From contig NC_071396.1 in assembly GCF_022682495.2 (NCBI RefSeq), forward strand, positions 17,605,735 to 17,669,734: 64,000 bases of DNA, in the 5' to 3' direction. The notes below the pieces were generated by a model. That model searched no databases and was not told the origin of the DNA. It saw nothing but the letters and a program-made list of their open reading frames with translations. The stretch is from Desmodus rotundus. Its lineage: Eukaryota; Chordata; Mammalia; Chiroptera; Phyllostomidae. The position numbers were made by a program, and so were the translations under genes. Below, piece by piece: positions 21,936-34,607 of this stretch. Each line of letters starts with the position of its first letter. Positions within the stretch are counted from its first letter, which is position 1.

Positions 21936-22126
21936 CCCTGACCTGTGTGGTTCAGTTGCGTAAGCATTGTCCCACAAAGTGAGAGGTTGCCAGTTCGGTT
22001 CCTGGTCAGGGCACGTACCCAGGTCGTGGGTCAGGTCCCTGCACACACATAGATATTTGTCTCCCTCTCTTTCTCCCTCCATTCCCTTCTTTCTTAAAAT
22101 AAATAAATGAAATCTTTACAAAAACA
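21936..22126 (+). mobile_element. VES-type bat SINE
   Basis: Begins CCCTGACCTGTGTGGTTCAG (degenerate A box) and continues with CCAGTTCGGTTCCTGGTCAG (B box), GGGCACGTACCCAGGTCGTG, a CT-rich tract and an AATAAATAAATGAAATC tail. Flanking GTGCCTTGCAG (21925-21935) and GTGTCTTGTAG (22127-22137) are a two-mismatch TSD. Confidence 0.93.
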
Positions 22127-22333
22127 GTGTCTTGTAGTTATCTAATCTTCCTGAAACAATAATACTTTTGCTATCTTAATTGTCTCTTATTGTCTGGAAC
22201 AGCTCTTGACTCAGGTGGAAATTTGTACAGAGAAGACCTAGTACATTTCTTTCTTTCTATTTTTTTAACCACTGAAGGAGTATTTTATTTTATTTTTTAT
22301 TTATTCTTTAGTGTTGAAACAGGGCACATTTTT

Positions 22334-22608
22334 TATTTTTACTTTAGTATTATTTTTTAATCCCCATCCAAGGACATGTTTATGGACTTTAGAGAGAAGG
22401 GAGTGGGGGAGAGAGAGAGAAAGTGAGAGAGAGAGAGAGAAAGAGAGAAAAATTGACGTGAGAGAGAAACACCAATCAGCCACCTCCCTTACACACCCGA
22501 CCAGGGACTGAACCTGCACCTGAGGTGTGTGCCTTGACCCGGGATCCAACCACAACCTTCTGGCGTGTGGGGACAATGTTCCAGCCAACTGAGCCACCCA
22601 GCCTGGGC
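22334..22608 (-). mobile_element. Bat SINE, minus strand, with expanded GA tract
   Basis: Read on the minus strand it starts GCCCAGGCTGGGTGGCTCAG and contains a B-box-like GGTTGGATCCCGGGTCA, a TGCAGGTTCAGTCCCTGG-type segment and the tail. The CT-rich tract appears on the plus strand as a long GA repeat (22405-22450). Imperfect TSDs (AACAGGGCACATTTT near 22318, AACAAGGGGCACTTTT at 22609) flank it. The subfamily differs from the 14185 copy in its second half and matches the one at 42247. Confidence 0.88.
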
Positions 22609-22624
22609 AACAAGGGGCACTTTT

Positions 22625-24767
22625 AGAAGAACAATTGTACACTTACTAACTTACAATTTTACCTGTCATAGTTCGAAAATCTGAAACATAAAGTAAAGAA
22701 AAAGTTTTCATCTTAAAGGCATTCATCAAATTCAGCACTATAGTTCCTGGGTAAACTATATCGGCACTTGCCAGTAGGAAGCACCAGGTGTGAGGGTCTG
22801 GGATGCTTCGCCAGAGCATTCCCGCTAACACCACGCTGCCTGTGAGCAGAGCAGACGGTGACCAGCCAGCCCGCCTGTGTGAAGTGGCCTGTGATGCAGG
22901 TCCTTTGTGAGTTGGCCCTTTCCCCAGGCTGCTCTACGAACAGGAATGGGGACTTCCTTTGACGTATTATGTAATCACATAGGTTACTGTAAATAGATTC
23001 CCTTGTACTCAGCTACTAACTCTGTTGATTATTAAAAATACATGTGTAGTCTAAAATCAAAATATCAAATCATGAATCTAATCAGCTTTTGCTTATATCC
23101 TTATAATGCCGATTCCTCTGAAGTACTTGAAAATAATGTGTTTTACTATAGGGTGCATTCTCTTAATTTGTGGCTTTTATTTATTGTTATATTTCCCCTC
23201 TTTAGGCAGTATACAGCTCAATCAGCCTTGCTTTGGGAATGAGAGTTCTTAATTAGTTCAGTCCAAGTTTACAGCATTTACAATTTTGATATGTTTGCTG
23301 AGCCCACACGCCTCAGCTTGGATGACAGAAAATTGTGGCTTTTGATTTATTGAGATTAGCATGTATGAAGTGATAATTTTCCTTCCCTTGGTTACTATTG
23401 TGGATAAATCCAAGCTCAAATGTGGAAAAGACCTACATTCTCTCTGCACATTAAGCTTCTTAAGCAAATACACACTTGGCTACAGTGAATGCCACACATT
23501 AGGGAAAATGCTTTTTAAAAAGGACTTAGAATTACATGCCACCTACTGCAGATTCTTAATGCTTAGCAATTGTAAAGGAATAGTTGATACGCTAGGTAGT
23601 TGGCATATTCATATATTTTTTATTTGTACAAACATTTAAGTGTAACTATCTCTAATAATTATTTTTCCATTTGCTATTTCTTATGATTTTATGCATTCTT
23701 TAGCCTAGTTTCGAGACAAAATCGCCAAAATTTTAATAGAACACAAAACTTGTCCTATGTTAAAATATTCTCAAATGTTTTCGAATTAAATCTTCAAAGG
23801 AAGACAAAGGAAAAGATGCATAACAAATTTTAACAATGGAAGGAACTTCGCCCAGTATTTTCATTTTGCACAGACAATAAACGTACATGTTTCAGTCACA
23901 TTGTTAGCTGTTGCTTGTCTCAGTTACCAGTATCAAACTCAAGGCTGAGGAAGTCTTGAATTGACTTAAACTTATTTTTTGTACATTCTCATGTATGTTT
24001 GCCAAAATACTGAATCACAGTTCACTTCACATTAATTACAACTCAATAAATATTTTCTGAATTTCTAGATAGCATATATAGGGTCCCCAGCTTCATATAA
24101 TGCTAATATTTTAAGACTTCAGTATAAGTTTAAAGTTTTTAGGGTTTCATTGTTTCAAATAAATCTTTCATGGTGATATGAACGTATGCACAGAGGGACA
24201 GAGGTGACTGCTAGGCTGAGCTAGAGAATATTTTGGATAAATTTAATATTTGCACAAATAGTGGTGCTTGGAAACCGCTTGCAAGGCTGCCTTAAAGTCA
24301 GTCGACTACAGCAAACAGCCTAAATTGAAATACATAGTAACTATGCAATGGGACCAGCCTGCAGTAAAAATCTAAATTTTCTAATGTTGAATGCATTTCG
24401 GTTTTCCATTAGAAGACACTGGGACACATCACTCACTCTCCCAGGAGTCGATATTCCTAACATCTGAGGAAAAGAAGCTAGTCTTGGAGGCCTCGCTCAC
24501 TCCGCGAGAACTGCAACGGGGGCGCAGCGTCCTGGCCACAACTTTTGGAAATAGTACTGGTTCCCAGTGAGGTTTTGCTGCCTTGTCTGTGAACGTGGTC
24601 CCGACCACTGAATCACGCAGTTCCGCTTGTTCAGAGACGTAGTTCCATCTTTAAATATTCATCTAGAAAATATTGGGATTGCAGCAGAGATGCAGCAGAA
24701 GAGACTTCCTCATTTGCTAAAAGGAGCCGCCCCGAAACTGAAGGCTTCCACTTGCAGCAGCCGTCTC
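22625..24767. other. Unique non-coding sequence
   Basis: About 2.1 kb, mostly AT-rich, without a recognised gene or repeat. 24480-24640 is locally GC- and CpG-richer but has no other gene signal. Confidence 0.45.
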
Positions 24768-24912
24768 TGAGCCGTCGGTCAGGGCGCACACCCGGGTTGT
24801 GGGTTCAGTCCCGTAGGGGCGGCTACGGGAGGCAGCCGATCAATGCTTCCCTCTCTCATCGAGGTTTCTCTCTCCCTTCCTCTCTCTCTCTAAAAAAATC
24901 AATAAATATATT
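24768..24912 (+). mobile_element. VES-type bat SINE, 5'-truncated, divergent subfamily
   Basis: Starts inside the tRNA-like half (GTCGGTCAGGGCGCACACCC), so the A box is missing. GGGTTGTGGGTTCAGTCCCG, GGAGGCAGCCGATCAATGCT, a doubled TTTCTCTCTC motif and AAAAAAATCAATAAATAT follow. The GGCAGCCGATCAATG version marks another VES subfamily from the CAACCACACATTGATG copies. Confidence 0.85.
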
Positions 24913-26096
24913 TTCGAGCGAAGATTTTAAAAAACTGTAAAAGGCCATTCATGTTTTCTAATATCGATATAGTCTCTGAAATTTTGAGCCTAGAAATCTC
25001 AAATTTTAAAGGCTAATTTTTAAAAGATTTTACAGTGGCCGTGATGGACGCTGGCGATGACTAAGCTGACTGAGCCTTTCGTTCTGCCCGGGACTGAACG
25101 GCCAGTATTTACATTGCAAACTCACGTCAGTAGTGACTTGAAATAAAAAAGCTTCTTGGAGCATTTTTCATTTTGCTGAAGGTTTTTATAAGCAAGTAAA
25201 ATTGGGCTAAGGGTTGCACTACAAATAGAAACACAGATCAATTGTTTAATCTTGTATTTTAATGCATTATATCTTTCTTAGCAGTGATGAATTACTAATA
25301 TAAATGAAGATGGAGGTCAAAACTAACAAAGAACGATAGCAAGAAACAATTTGTCATAATCTTTCATTTGGTTGTGGAGTAATGAATATTCACTTCTGCA
25401 TATTTTTAGTTTATTTATGTTAATTTAAAGGCAAATGAGATACATACTGTTTGGATGCAAAACATGTTCCGCCCATTCTATGTGCAGGCATAGGAAGCAC
25501 TTCTTTATAAAAGCAGGGTGTCGAGGTCATATGTGAAAGGGACAGCTCACTCTGACTGCTGTGGAAACAAACTTGTCTTCAGGCTCTAAGAACTTCTTAG
25601 AGTACAACAATAAATTCTGTTTGATTAGCCCAATTAAGATATCCATTTTATAGAAAAATTTCCTTCTTTTTTGATTTCATTTAATGTTGCCAAGATTACT
25701 AACAATCAGGGTGAGTTCTTAGAAAATGTAAGATTTTATTCACCCTATTAAATAAAAATAATGAATTCCACATGTACAGCTTAGCATTTGATTTACCATT
25801 AGATTCATTCCTTCAAAAAACATACTTGGGGACTCTTGTCAGTGCCAGCCACAGACACACACAGAGGGAAAGCCACTTTGCCGAGCAAAGAAACTCTCAA
25901 ACAACACATCATTCCAGATATTTGAGTTTTAGTTCATTGCCAATCTAAAATTACTGCATTTAGATGCCACAACTTTGCAATATGTACTGAAATTTCCAGC
26001 CTTTTAGTGGCACTTAACATGCTAGCTCAGCAGTCTTCTTGCTCCAGACCGCCCAGGGCCACTGGCGCTGACCCCAAGGAATTTAATTCACTAAAC
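24913..26096. other. Unique non-coding sequence
   Basis: AT-rich; no gene or repeat recognised. Confidence 0.45.
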
Positions 26097-26297
26097 CACA
26101 GGCGGCAGACACCAGGCCGGCTGGCCGAGTCCGGCCCTCCCCCTTGTTTTATCTGTCTGGCACCTTGTTTCTACCCGAGCTCTTTGCCCCTAGTTAAGGA
26201 ATAGTTGCATTTATGCAGTCCTAAAATTACATTCGGCCCTTTGAAGGCAACCGTGAGGCTGCTGTGGCCCCCAGTGAAAATGAGTTTGATACCCCCG
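26097..26297 (-). mobile_element. Non-autonomous hAT DNA transposon, sibling of the copy at 61295
   Basis: The right end GAGTTTGATACCCCCG (reversed CGGGGGTATCAAACTC) and left end CACAGGCGGCAGACACC are diverged inverted termini of the CAGGGGTGTCAAACTC hAT type. The stretch 26204-26270 (TTAAGGAATAGTTGCATTTA ... CCCTTTGAAGGCAACCGTGA) is almost identical to 61353-61420. It is about 40 bases longer than that copy on the left side. No clear 8-bp TSD was found. Orientation is assigned arbitrarily because no coding sequence remains. Confidence 0.8.
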
Positions 26298-27049
26298 CAG
26301 CAGATGGTTGGTTAACTACCATGTTAAACCTTGGGGTTCATTGATATGGCGTTATCTGAGCTAAGTGCAGGCAAATCATTGCTGCTAGTTTCTCTTTACC
26401 AGGTAAGGTGTCTTACTACTCTACTAAATGCATATTTTACTTTTCTGGAAGCCTACAGTGATCATCCAGAGATTGTTGTGTGGCAAGGTGACGTCTCCCT
26501 TCCTCTCCTGGCGCCCTGTGTGTGGACACCTCGTTCTGGCTCCTGGACCATAGGTCTTGGAATCTCTCTCATGGACGAGATCAAGCTGCGGTTCCCAGTC
26601 CCGATCCCGTCTTCCATGTGCCTGTGGGATTCAAAATGCAAATGCACCAGCTCCCCCACAGACCAGAGCATCGTAGCTATTAGTGGTTTTTGTTACGTAT
26701 AATCTACACTTTCCCCAACCTTGTTTTTATGTAAATAATCTTGAGATAATTCCTCAGTTCTCTCCTTGAAATGAATAAACTCAATCCCACAGCTTCTTTG
26801 CTCATAAATAATAGTGATACATGAATTGTCAATGACACCAATTGTCAATGGTGCACCACCTAAAATAAGTGAATTCTAATTATAAAAGTAGTTACATTTC
26901 ATTTCATTAATTCAGTGGTAAAGGACAAACACATTTATTACTGCAAGAATGAATAATTCATGTATTTTGTGGCATAATTTTTACACTTATTATACTAAGC
27001 AATTGTAAGGCAACCCCCAAGGAAGAGCCAGCAGTGGAAAAATAGTTGT
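26298..27049. other. Unique non-coding sequence
   Basis: No gene recognised; the 123-codon open frame at 26331-26702 lacks any domain or splice context that I can support. Confidence 0.45.
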
Positions 27050-27285
27050 CACTACGCATATTCATGTCACCACACACACTTGTGTCACCACACACTCAGG
27101 TCACTACACACACTCATGTCACTACACACACTCATGTCACCACACATGTCACCACACACTCATGTCACCACGCACACTTGTGTCACCACACACGCTCGTG
27201 TCACTACACACACTTGTATCACCACACACACTCATGTCACCACACACACTTGTGTCACCACGCACACTCGTGTTACTACGCATTA
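27050..27285 (+). repeat. ~18-19-bp CA-rich minisatellite
   Basis: About a dozen units of the form CACTCATGTCACCACACA with variable middle bases (CTTGTGTC, CTCGTGTC, CTTGTATC) repeat head to tail. Pairs of variants alternate, suggesting a loose two-unit higher order. Short open frames here simply reflect the repeat. Confidence 0.93.
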
Positions 27286-30200
27286 CATGGATCTCATGTT
27301 TTATTTGTTTGGGCACTTATTTTACAACTTCATTTTACACTTTCACTGATACAATGGAAAATACTTCATGGCCCATCTTAACTAATGAAGTCTCCAGCTG
27401 TTTGCACTTCAGAAACCAAGCTGCAGAGCAGCCACGACTACAAGAGGGAAACCCCAGCCACACCACATGTTCTACGGGCGACGTTCATAAAGTTGGGGAC
27501 TTTATAAGGTAAGTTATTATTTCAGATCATTACATAAATTAAGGGATTTAGCAACTTGTCTATTCAGGCAAATTTTCTGAATTAAGAAAAATTAATAATT
27601 TTAATTAAAAAAATTTAAATGGCTTGTTGCAATTTATTGATACTGGCTAATTAGAATCTCAGTTTCTATCACCTTCTGAGGCCACGTAACGGCTTTAACT
27701 AGAGCTGAGAGATAGAGATGATATCATTGATTCAAACTCATTGACTTTCTACACGTGCTATCATAACATACCCACTGTAAATAAGAAAGCCACTTCCTCA
27801 ACACGCAGAATGACTTAAAATTATTTTTTTCTCCCTCTCAACAGCATCTAGTAGCCATAGGAAACCAAGACAAAATCTGAACAGCAGCCATCTCAGAATT
27901 CTTCTCAGGTTGTGAAATCTCAGCTCACCACGAGTTGCACGTGGTCAGGCCAGGATCAGGAGTGCAGACCCCTCGGGTTCCTGCGTCCACCTGCTATGTT
28001 CATTTGGTGTGTTTGTAGGCACATTTCATGCATGAGATTCAAGACAAGGAGATTTATAAATATGATTTTTAAGAGTTAAATAAATTAACTTGATGTAGGC
28101 TATTGATTTTAGACTCTTGATTATTAAACTAGACAAATTTAAGGCCGAATTTGAGAATGTTGAAAGAAAACATTAACAACTGTGACTATAAGAGTTATTT
28201 TTGGTTGTTTATGCAAACCTAAGCCTATCCAGAGATTCTAACGATAGCTGATGCACAAGATGGAGAGTCATTCTTATGTAATGATCATGTATAACACAAT
28301 TTGTTTTGCCCTAAACAAATCACCTCTGAATTAATGCCCCTGAGGAAATGTCAGCATATGTATAAAGATTCTGTAAATGCCCACAGGGGCTATGTGCAGA
28401 ATAATTCCTTTAAATAGAAGATAAAGTTACATTATATCATCAGCTGAAAAATTTCCACAAAATTCAGTGTAAACTTTCAGTGTGCATAGCCACATGATAC
28501 AAAGATACACTTTTAAGAATGCCTTCCTGAAATCTGAACCTACTCTTGGGTCTTATGCATTGGGAGGGAAAGTGGGGCTCAAACTCTCCCCCCAGGTCTC
28601 AGGCAGGAAGCAGAGGGTGCGGGGGTCCCCTGGGCTGGGCTATGTAGTATGAGAACCTCTCCTACCAGCGGGACTGTCTCTGAGCTCCCGGACCCAGGGG
28701 AGGGGGAGGGAGAGGCTATGAGGGCTGCCAGGGCATGTTGGGAGCCCAGCATGAAGAAGAGAGCCAGAGAGATCACATTCAAAGTGTTCACATGATTTTT
28801 AAAATAATTTCGAAAGGGTTGTTTGTTAGGAGTGAGGCCAGTACATTGTCTTGGTATTTAACCATTTAAGTGAAAGTTTCCCTCCTGTTTACAGCTAAAA
28901 CATAACAGAAAATAGTTTCTATTTTTACCATAAGGAGTTTCCCTGGCTTCCATTATACTTTGTCGATTTCACGTTTTGATCTTTGTCAGGCAGATCCGCC
29001 ACTTTGTCACAACCACAAATATTTCCTTCCTCAATGCTGTGTGCTTGGCCTGGTGAGAGACACAAGCACACTAAACACTTAATGCACCAACGAAACAAGA
29101 TGCAAGATGTGGTTAAGGCAAAATATTATTATAACCATCACATGGCAAAAGGACTGCTTACTGTAAACATGGAGGAAAATGTTCTAGTTTCTATCGGAGG
29201 TTGTCTAAAGGTCAAGGCAGCATTTGGAATTCGGGTCTCAGATGGTGGGGCTTCTTGATTAGGGAAGAAAGAATAATGATATTAAAGGGGCAGGTCTTCA
29301 TAAGGAAAGTTATGGAAACAGGAAAGGACAAGGTGTGTGTATCTTTGTCATGAAGCTGTCACAGATGTCCAGTGCGTGCGAGGTGCCATCGCCAAGGGCC
29401 ACGTGCTACCCAACTTGTCAGACTGGAGCTCAGGCTGCGGGCTCAGCCCCACAGTCAGCTCTGCGGGTCCAGTGCATTTGCATCCTCACAGTCCCTCACC
29501 ATGGACACCTGAGCAGTGAAAACTGTGCTTGTGGGAAAACAAGGTCAGGCACGACAGGCAAAACTGCAGAGAAAAAGAGAAACTGATAGAAACACTGGCA
29601 TAGTCTCACGCACAGTAAAGAAGTCCACGAACACGCCGACCGATGGGCGCCTGTGACTATATCGTGACGTGGAGGAGAGAGGGGTCTGAAATCAGATGGA
29701 AAGATGGACAGTGGATGGGGAGTTGAGGCTCATTCGCAAGGTAAACTGAGGCAGCTAGCGACATTCGGGACGGTTTGTGTGAGTTTTGCGCACTACTTCA
29801 TTGCTAGGTCTGCCTGTCGCAGTGTTCCGCGTTTACCTAGTGTTTCTCGCAGAGAAACTCACGGATAAGCAAATGAGGAGCATGCATTATGCTCCCAATG
29901 GGTAGACAATACAGCAAATAAGCTCACGTTTTGAAAGCAAGTGTTAAAATTGGACTGAGTGTGTGCACTGCCGGGAGAGCAGGCCACCTGCTCCAGCCCG
30001 CCCCAGGGAACGACCGTGTGGGCCAGCCCTGAAAACAGCGGCAGGACTTCCAGTTAGAGGAACAGAGGGCCAGCAAATGCAGTGGTCCAGGCAACGATGC
30101 TTTTCTGCTGAAACTCTGTGCTGGGAACTAAGCGTTTTCTCTTCCCCGCGGTAGCTCATTTAGCAAGGAAAAAATCCATTGAGTGGGCCCCCTACCTTTG

Positions 30201-30879
30201 CCAAGTCACTCAGAGCTCAGAGTCCAGAAAAAAGGACTTACTTCAGTGGTCTTCATCTTAAGTGCTACATCAGGGGTTACAATTATTCTAAATGCTTTTG
30301 TGCAGTTGGGCCCATCTCATCTGCAGAGATGACTAGATAAGGATCCAGTACTGAAGCCTATTTCATCATAGAAATGATTTACCTGTAACACCTTTGGACA
30401 AATAGTCTTCAAGGGCCTGATAGTCTAGAAACAGTAAGATAAGAAACAAACGTATTGAGATGTTGACTAGTATTGACACGACTAACATTGTTCATCATCA
30501 GAAACATGACCTGTTTCTACTAAAGGTCATGAAAAGGTACCCATGAGCAATATGAGGGTATCACATCTCCAGTGAGGAAGAAATGGACGGATTAACACAT
30601 GGAAAAAATGGCATTCTTAAGGAGTCAATTTCCTACATATTTGTCCGTAGGTGTTACGTGGTTCTGATAAAAACAGCAAGGACAGCATTTGGGAGGAGGT
30701 GGTGTTGGTAGAATGGTAAGTTAGTTTGGGAAAATATGCATGCTGAAATGAGTGGAAGACATCTAGGGAGAAAACGCCTAATTCCTTGCATGTAAGGATA
30801 ACAAACTTCTTTTGATAAGCTACATAAAGCACAGTTCTGGAGAGGGCGGGGTCAAACACATACTCTCAAATATAAATAT
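27286..30879. other. Unique non-coding sequence
   Basis: About 3.6 kb. A GC-rich patch (28570-28760) contains a minus-strand hydrophobic frame, but it opens only with GTG, has no splice support, and could be a piece of an old LTR. No gene or repeat is called in the remainder. Confidence 0.45.
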
Positions 30880-31030
30880 AAATTGGTGAAACGTATTTGG
30901 AGGAAATGTGCCACTATCAATAAAAGAAAACGCCATATGCTTTTAATGCAGAAATTTCACTATCACAAATGTATCCTATAGACCTGCGGATGAAAGTATA
31001 TAAGGGTGTTTGCCAAAAATAAAATTGCTA
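30880..31030 (+). mobile_element. Ancient L1M ORF2 remnant
   Basis: The order TTGGAGGAAATGTGCCACTA, ...GCAGAAATTTCACTATCAC..., AAATGTATCCTATAGACCTG, AAGTATATAAGGGTGTTTGC matches the ORF2 C-terminal region of old mammalian L1M elements (the AATTTCACTTCTAGGAATTTATCCTA part). It is diverged, with no frame and no ends. Confidence 0.5.
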
Positions 31031-31593
31031 ATACTTCAATGTTTGGCTGTAAATTTTATGCATTTGGCATTCTTTGAGTCAATATTATCCCAGTACTTAA
31101 ATGGTTCTATTGCTACAATACAATTTCTCTTAGCATCGGTTCCCAACTGTTCTATGAATCAGATAGTCAAATGGTTCTAATTAGTACCTGAGTTGCTGCA
31201 AAGTTATAAATTATTGTTTATTTTGTATTTCAAGGTTTTCTGAGAACTGTAAGTTTCTTTTTACTTCTGTGGTTATTTTGTTTCCAGTTTAGTTCATTGA
31301 ATGGGGTCAGAATGGCTCTTCATCCAAACAATACACTGCACTCAACATACTTATTCCATTCAACTGGTGTTAAGTTTATATTTAAACCCTACACCTTGCA
31401 TTCACACAATCTGCAGTCTCTGCTCTGTCAGAGTTTAGTATTCGTGGGGCACTCCCATCGTAATGCGTGCTCTCCTATACTCCTTAATTCGTGTCATCGG
31501 AAGAAAAAAGAATCAGAGAATAACATATCGGCCTAAATTAAACTCAATTGTAGTATATAAGCAATACTGAATTATTTCAGTTCATTTTCATTT
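31031..31593. other. Unique non-coding sequence
   Basis: No gene or repeat recognised. Confidence 0.45.
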
Positions 31594-31609
31594 GAAAGAT
31601 AAAACTTCC

Positions 31610-31893
31610 TTTAACTGGAACATAATCAAAAGAAAACAAAAGAAAAGAAGCCAACAAAATATAACCAGAGACATTGAAATTAAGAACATTGTAACAAGAG
31701 CCACAGGGGAGTGGGGAGGGGATAGTGAGGAGAGGGGTCTATAGGAGCTACTATAAAGGACACAAGGACAAAATCAAGGGGGAGGGTAGAGGTGGGGGAG
31801 GGAGGTGGGACTGGCTGGGTTGGGGTGGAGGGAAGGGGAGAAAATGCAGACAATTGTAACTGAATAAAAATAAATAAATTAATTTTAAAAAAA
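31610..31893 (+). mobile_element. L1 3'UTR, severely 5'-truncated, 15-16-bp TSD
   Basis: GAAAGATAAAACTTCC (31594-31609) and GAAAGATAAAATTCC (31894-31908) flank the insert. Inside are the end-of-ORF2 flank, a G-rich 3'UTR (GGGGAGTGGGGAGGGG, GGGGGAGGGTAGAGGTGGGG) and the end GTAACTGAATAAAAATAAAT. It is the same lineage as the 5170 insertion and too short to encode protein. Confidence 0.93.
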
Positions 31894-31908
31894 GAAAGAT
31901 AAAATTCC

Positions 31909-34607
31909 ATGTAAAGAAAAACAAGCTGCCAACCAACCCTTTGAGTTATCAAATGATTAAGATTCTTATTCTAAACTGATGTGTTTATAGGTCAGGGAAC
32001 CAATCAGAAGCCCAGAGCCCACAGAATTTAATCCACTGACACTCCATCAGACAAGATATTAGTGTAGCAGAAAGTCACATTTTTTCAAGCTATTTCATTC
32101 ATCTGACATCATGGAGAGAACACTCGGGTACCGCAGTATGTGAAAAGAAGAAGATGGTATGGTTCCTGTCTATTGCAAAAAGAACGGGCCCAAGAAGGCA
32201 CAGAAGTAAGTAACCACAGGCAGGGAGACAGCACATGGGTTCTGAGGAGGCTGAGGGTCCATTCCCATCAGCAGCGGCCCACTAGTCCATCCCAGGAGCC
32301 TCGTAAGGCTGGGAGGACGAGGACAGCCATAGTGCCAGGCAGCAGCGTGCCTCGTGCTGGCAAATGAAAGTATGCCAGGGAGAGGGGGCAAGATGTCAAC
32401 TGTGCCTGAGAGATCTTGACCATGAAAGGGAAGGGAGCAAGTCGGTGAAGGGATTCCCGCTAGTCATGAAACACTAGGTAGGAAGTGTCAACCTAAAACA
32501 AACAACAGTTCACAAGGCAAAGCAATGATTGGGGAAGGAAGACTTGTTTTTACTAAAGCACAGGTTCAGGCAGAAACCCAAACAATGTTCTGACTACAGG
32601 GTGGAAGCAAGGGCTTTTTATGAGAAAAAGAGAAGTACTTGAAAAGGGGACAAAAATGCCTTTAAGAACCAAGTGTCTGAGTGACTCTTGGCTGTTTGGG
32701 ACTGGTTACTGATTCTGTCTTCAGATGGAAGGGGAGGTGCACAGTCTGGTCCTTGTGACCACGTGTGGCTGCCCTGCTGACGCTGGCATGTGGCGAGCAA
32801 GGCGGTGCTTCTGGAACAACTGCCACACACTATTCTGTCAACTGCCACAGGAGACTGACACAGTGTCCGATTAGACATCTCAACAGCAGTTTTAATAGAA
32901 TAAGTGAAATATGAAAGTGAAAAGACAAACAGTGTGAGCCCAGAATGTTAAAGAATACATAAGTCAAGCTTACAAATTTAGAATTCATTTGGTCAGCAAT
33001 CAGGAATTTTACAAAAAGCAGCAGAGATACATACAAACTTTTGTGGTTCTGAAAGGAATTTAATCAAGAAACATTGTGTCAGGTAGAATACAGGAAATAA
33101 GTGATCAATGACAGTAATTCACATGATGATATTTGTCACACATACACGCATCAGTTAGAAATGATCAATTACGAGAAAACCATTTCCTCCAAGAAAGCTA
33201 TCATTTGTGTTGAAGAGAAAACCACAGGCGCAAGATGGTGTCCCTTGTGCTAAAGCCCATGATACCAAACCTGGATTTAATTCCCAATCTCATCACCACC
33301 TCCCAGAAATGTCATCGTAGGCCACCAGTCAGCAATTTGCTGCTCAGCACCAGTAAGGCCATCTGTCTCGTGGGCCTCCCTTTGAGGAGGAAGATGAGGC
33401 AGTCTGCCTGTCCAGTCTCCTCCTCTGAAGACGAGCGAACCTGGCCGTAAACATTTTTTTTCTTTTTCTGATACCTTCTTGCCCCACCTCCTTCTGCCAA
33501 TACAACCTTCCTTTTGCTTCAGCCCCTCAGAGAGCTCTTCTACGGGCCAAGTGGGATGCTGCCTGATTCATGAATCACTTAATAAAGCCAATTTACCTTC
33601 CAATTTACTCAATGGGATTTTATTTTTAACATTTTTTGTAGTCAGCTTTTGGGCACATGGCAGTTCTTTAGCTGAAGGAGTATTTATAAAGTTATTGTTT
33701 CAATATGAAAACAAGCATTGTGTCCCAACCAAAGACTTCAGGACTATCTTCACTAGGCTCACATCTGTAACGAAAGTTCTCCATTTTTAATGTGCTTCAT
33801 CTTGGGACAAGGGCTGGGGCATGTGTTCAGGAATGAAGTTTCTATTGCTCTGCATTTCCTCAATCTCAGTTCCGCTGCTTTCATACAGACCTAGAAAGCT
33901 GGCTGCCAGAAGCTCCCATCACTGACATCGCTTTCACCTGGTGAGAACACCCCCGAAATATCATAGTCATTGCAAGCAATGTGTTTTTCAAAGACCTTGT
34001 GAACTCTACTCCCCATACAATGTTATTATTAAATCAACAAAAAGACTTAGTCAAATGAATTAATTTGTCATCCTGTAGTTTAAAAAAAATGATTTGTGGA
34101 AACATTTTTCTTGGCACACATAAAAGTAGTCTTCCATAAATGTCATACAGACATTCAACACCAAGAATATTTTGGTGACAGTATTACTGAGAAATTTATA
34201 ATATCAAACTTTTTATACATGTGTTCTTGTAACAGTTACAAACAATAAAGAACAACTCATTTTTAGTGGGGAAAATGAATTAGTTGAAGGGCTATTTGGA
34301 GCTCACAGAATCCACAGGGGCTTGGAGGACTGGATTTGGAAAATATGTAGATACCAATATAATTCTGGAAGGTCATAAAGCAGCAAGAAGGACTGATCCA
34401 AACATGGTCTGCCTAACCCAGGTGCTGCTGAAACTGGCACAAGAGAGTGCCGGGGCCAGGCATGTCCCAAATAATGGTGACTCACATCACGCAGCGAGTC
34501 TCATCATTGCCTCGTGATTCAGACCCACCACCCAAGGAGGAGTTTTACGCCCAATTCCTATGCCCGGCTCAGGTTACCAGGACTGAGAGCTGAGGAAATT
34601 CATATCA
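31909..34607. other. Unique non-coding sequence
   Basis: About 2.7 kb. 33235-33330 loosely resembles a MIR core (ACCTGGATTTAATTCCCAAT), too weak to call. 32420-32830 has an LTR-like feel but no definable ends. No gene recognised. Confidence 0.4.

Noticed and set aside
27050..27285. CRISPR-like direct repeats
   Set aside because: Units are head to tail without unique spacers and the host is a mammal; it is a minisatellite.
28579..28791. Minus-strand 70-codon frame with a signal-peptide-like hydrophobic start
   Set aside because: It opens only at GTG, the sole internal ATG lies inside the hydrophobic stretch, and there is no splice support. The GC-rich patch may be a piece of an old LTR.
32420..32830. 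LTR of an endogenous retrovirus
   Set aside because: LTR-like composition only; no ends, TSD, or internal retroviral genes are visible.
33235..33440. MIR SINE
   Set aside because: Only a loose match to the MIR core; not enough to call without an alignment.
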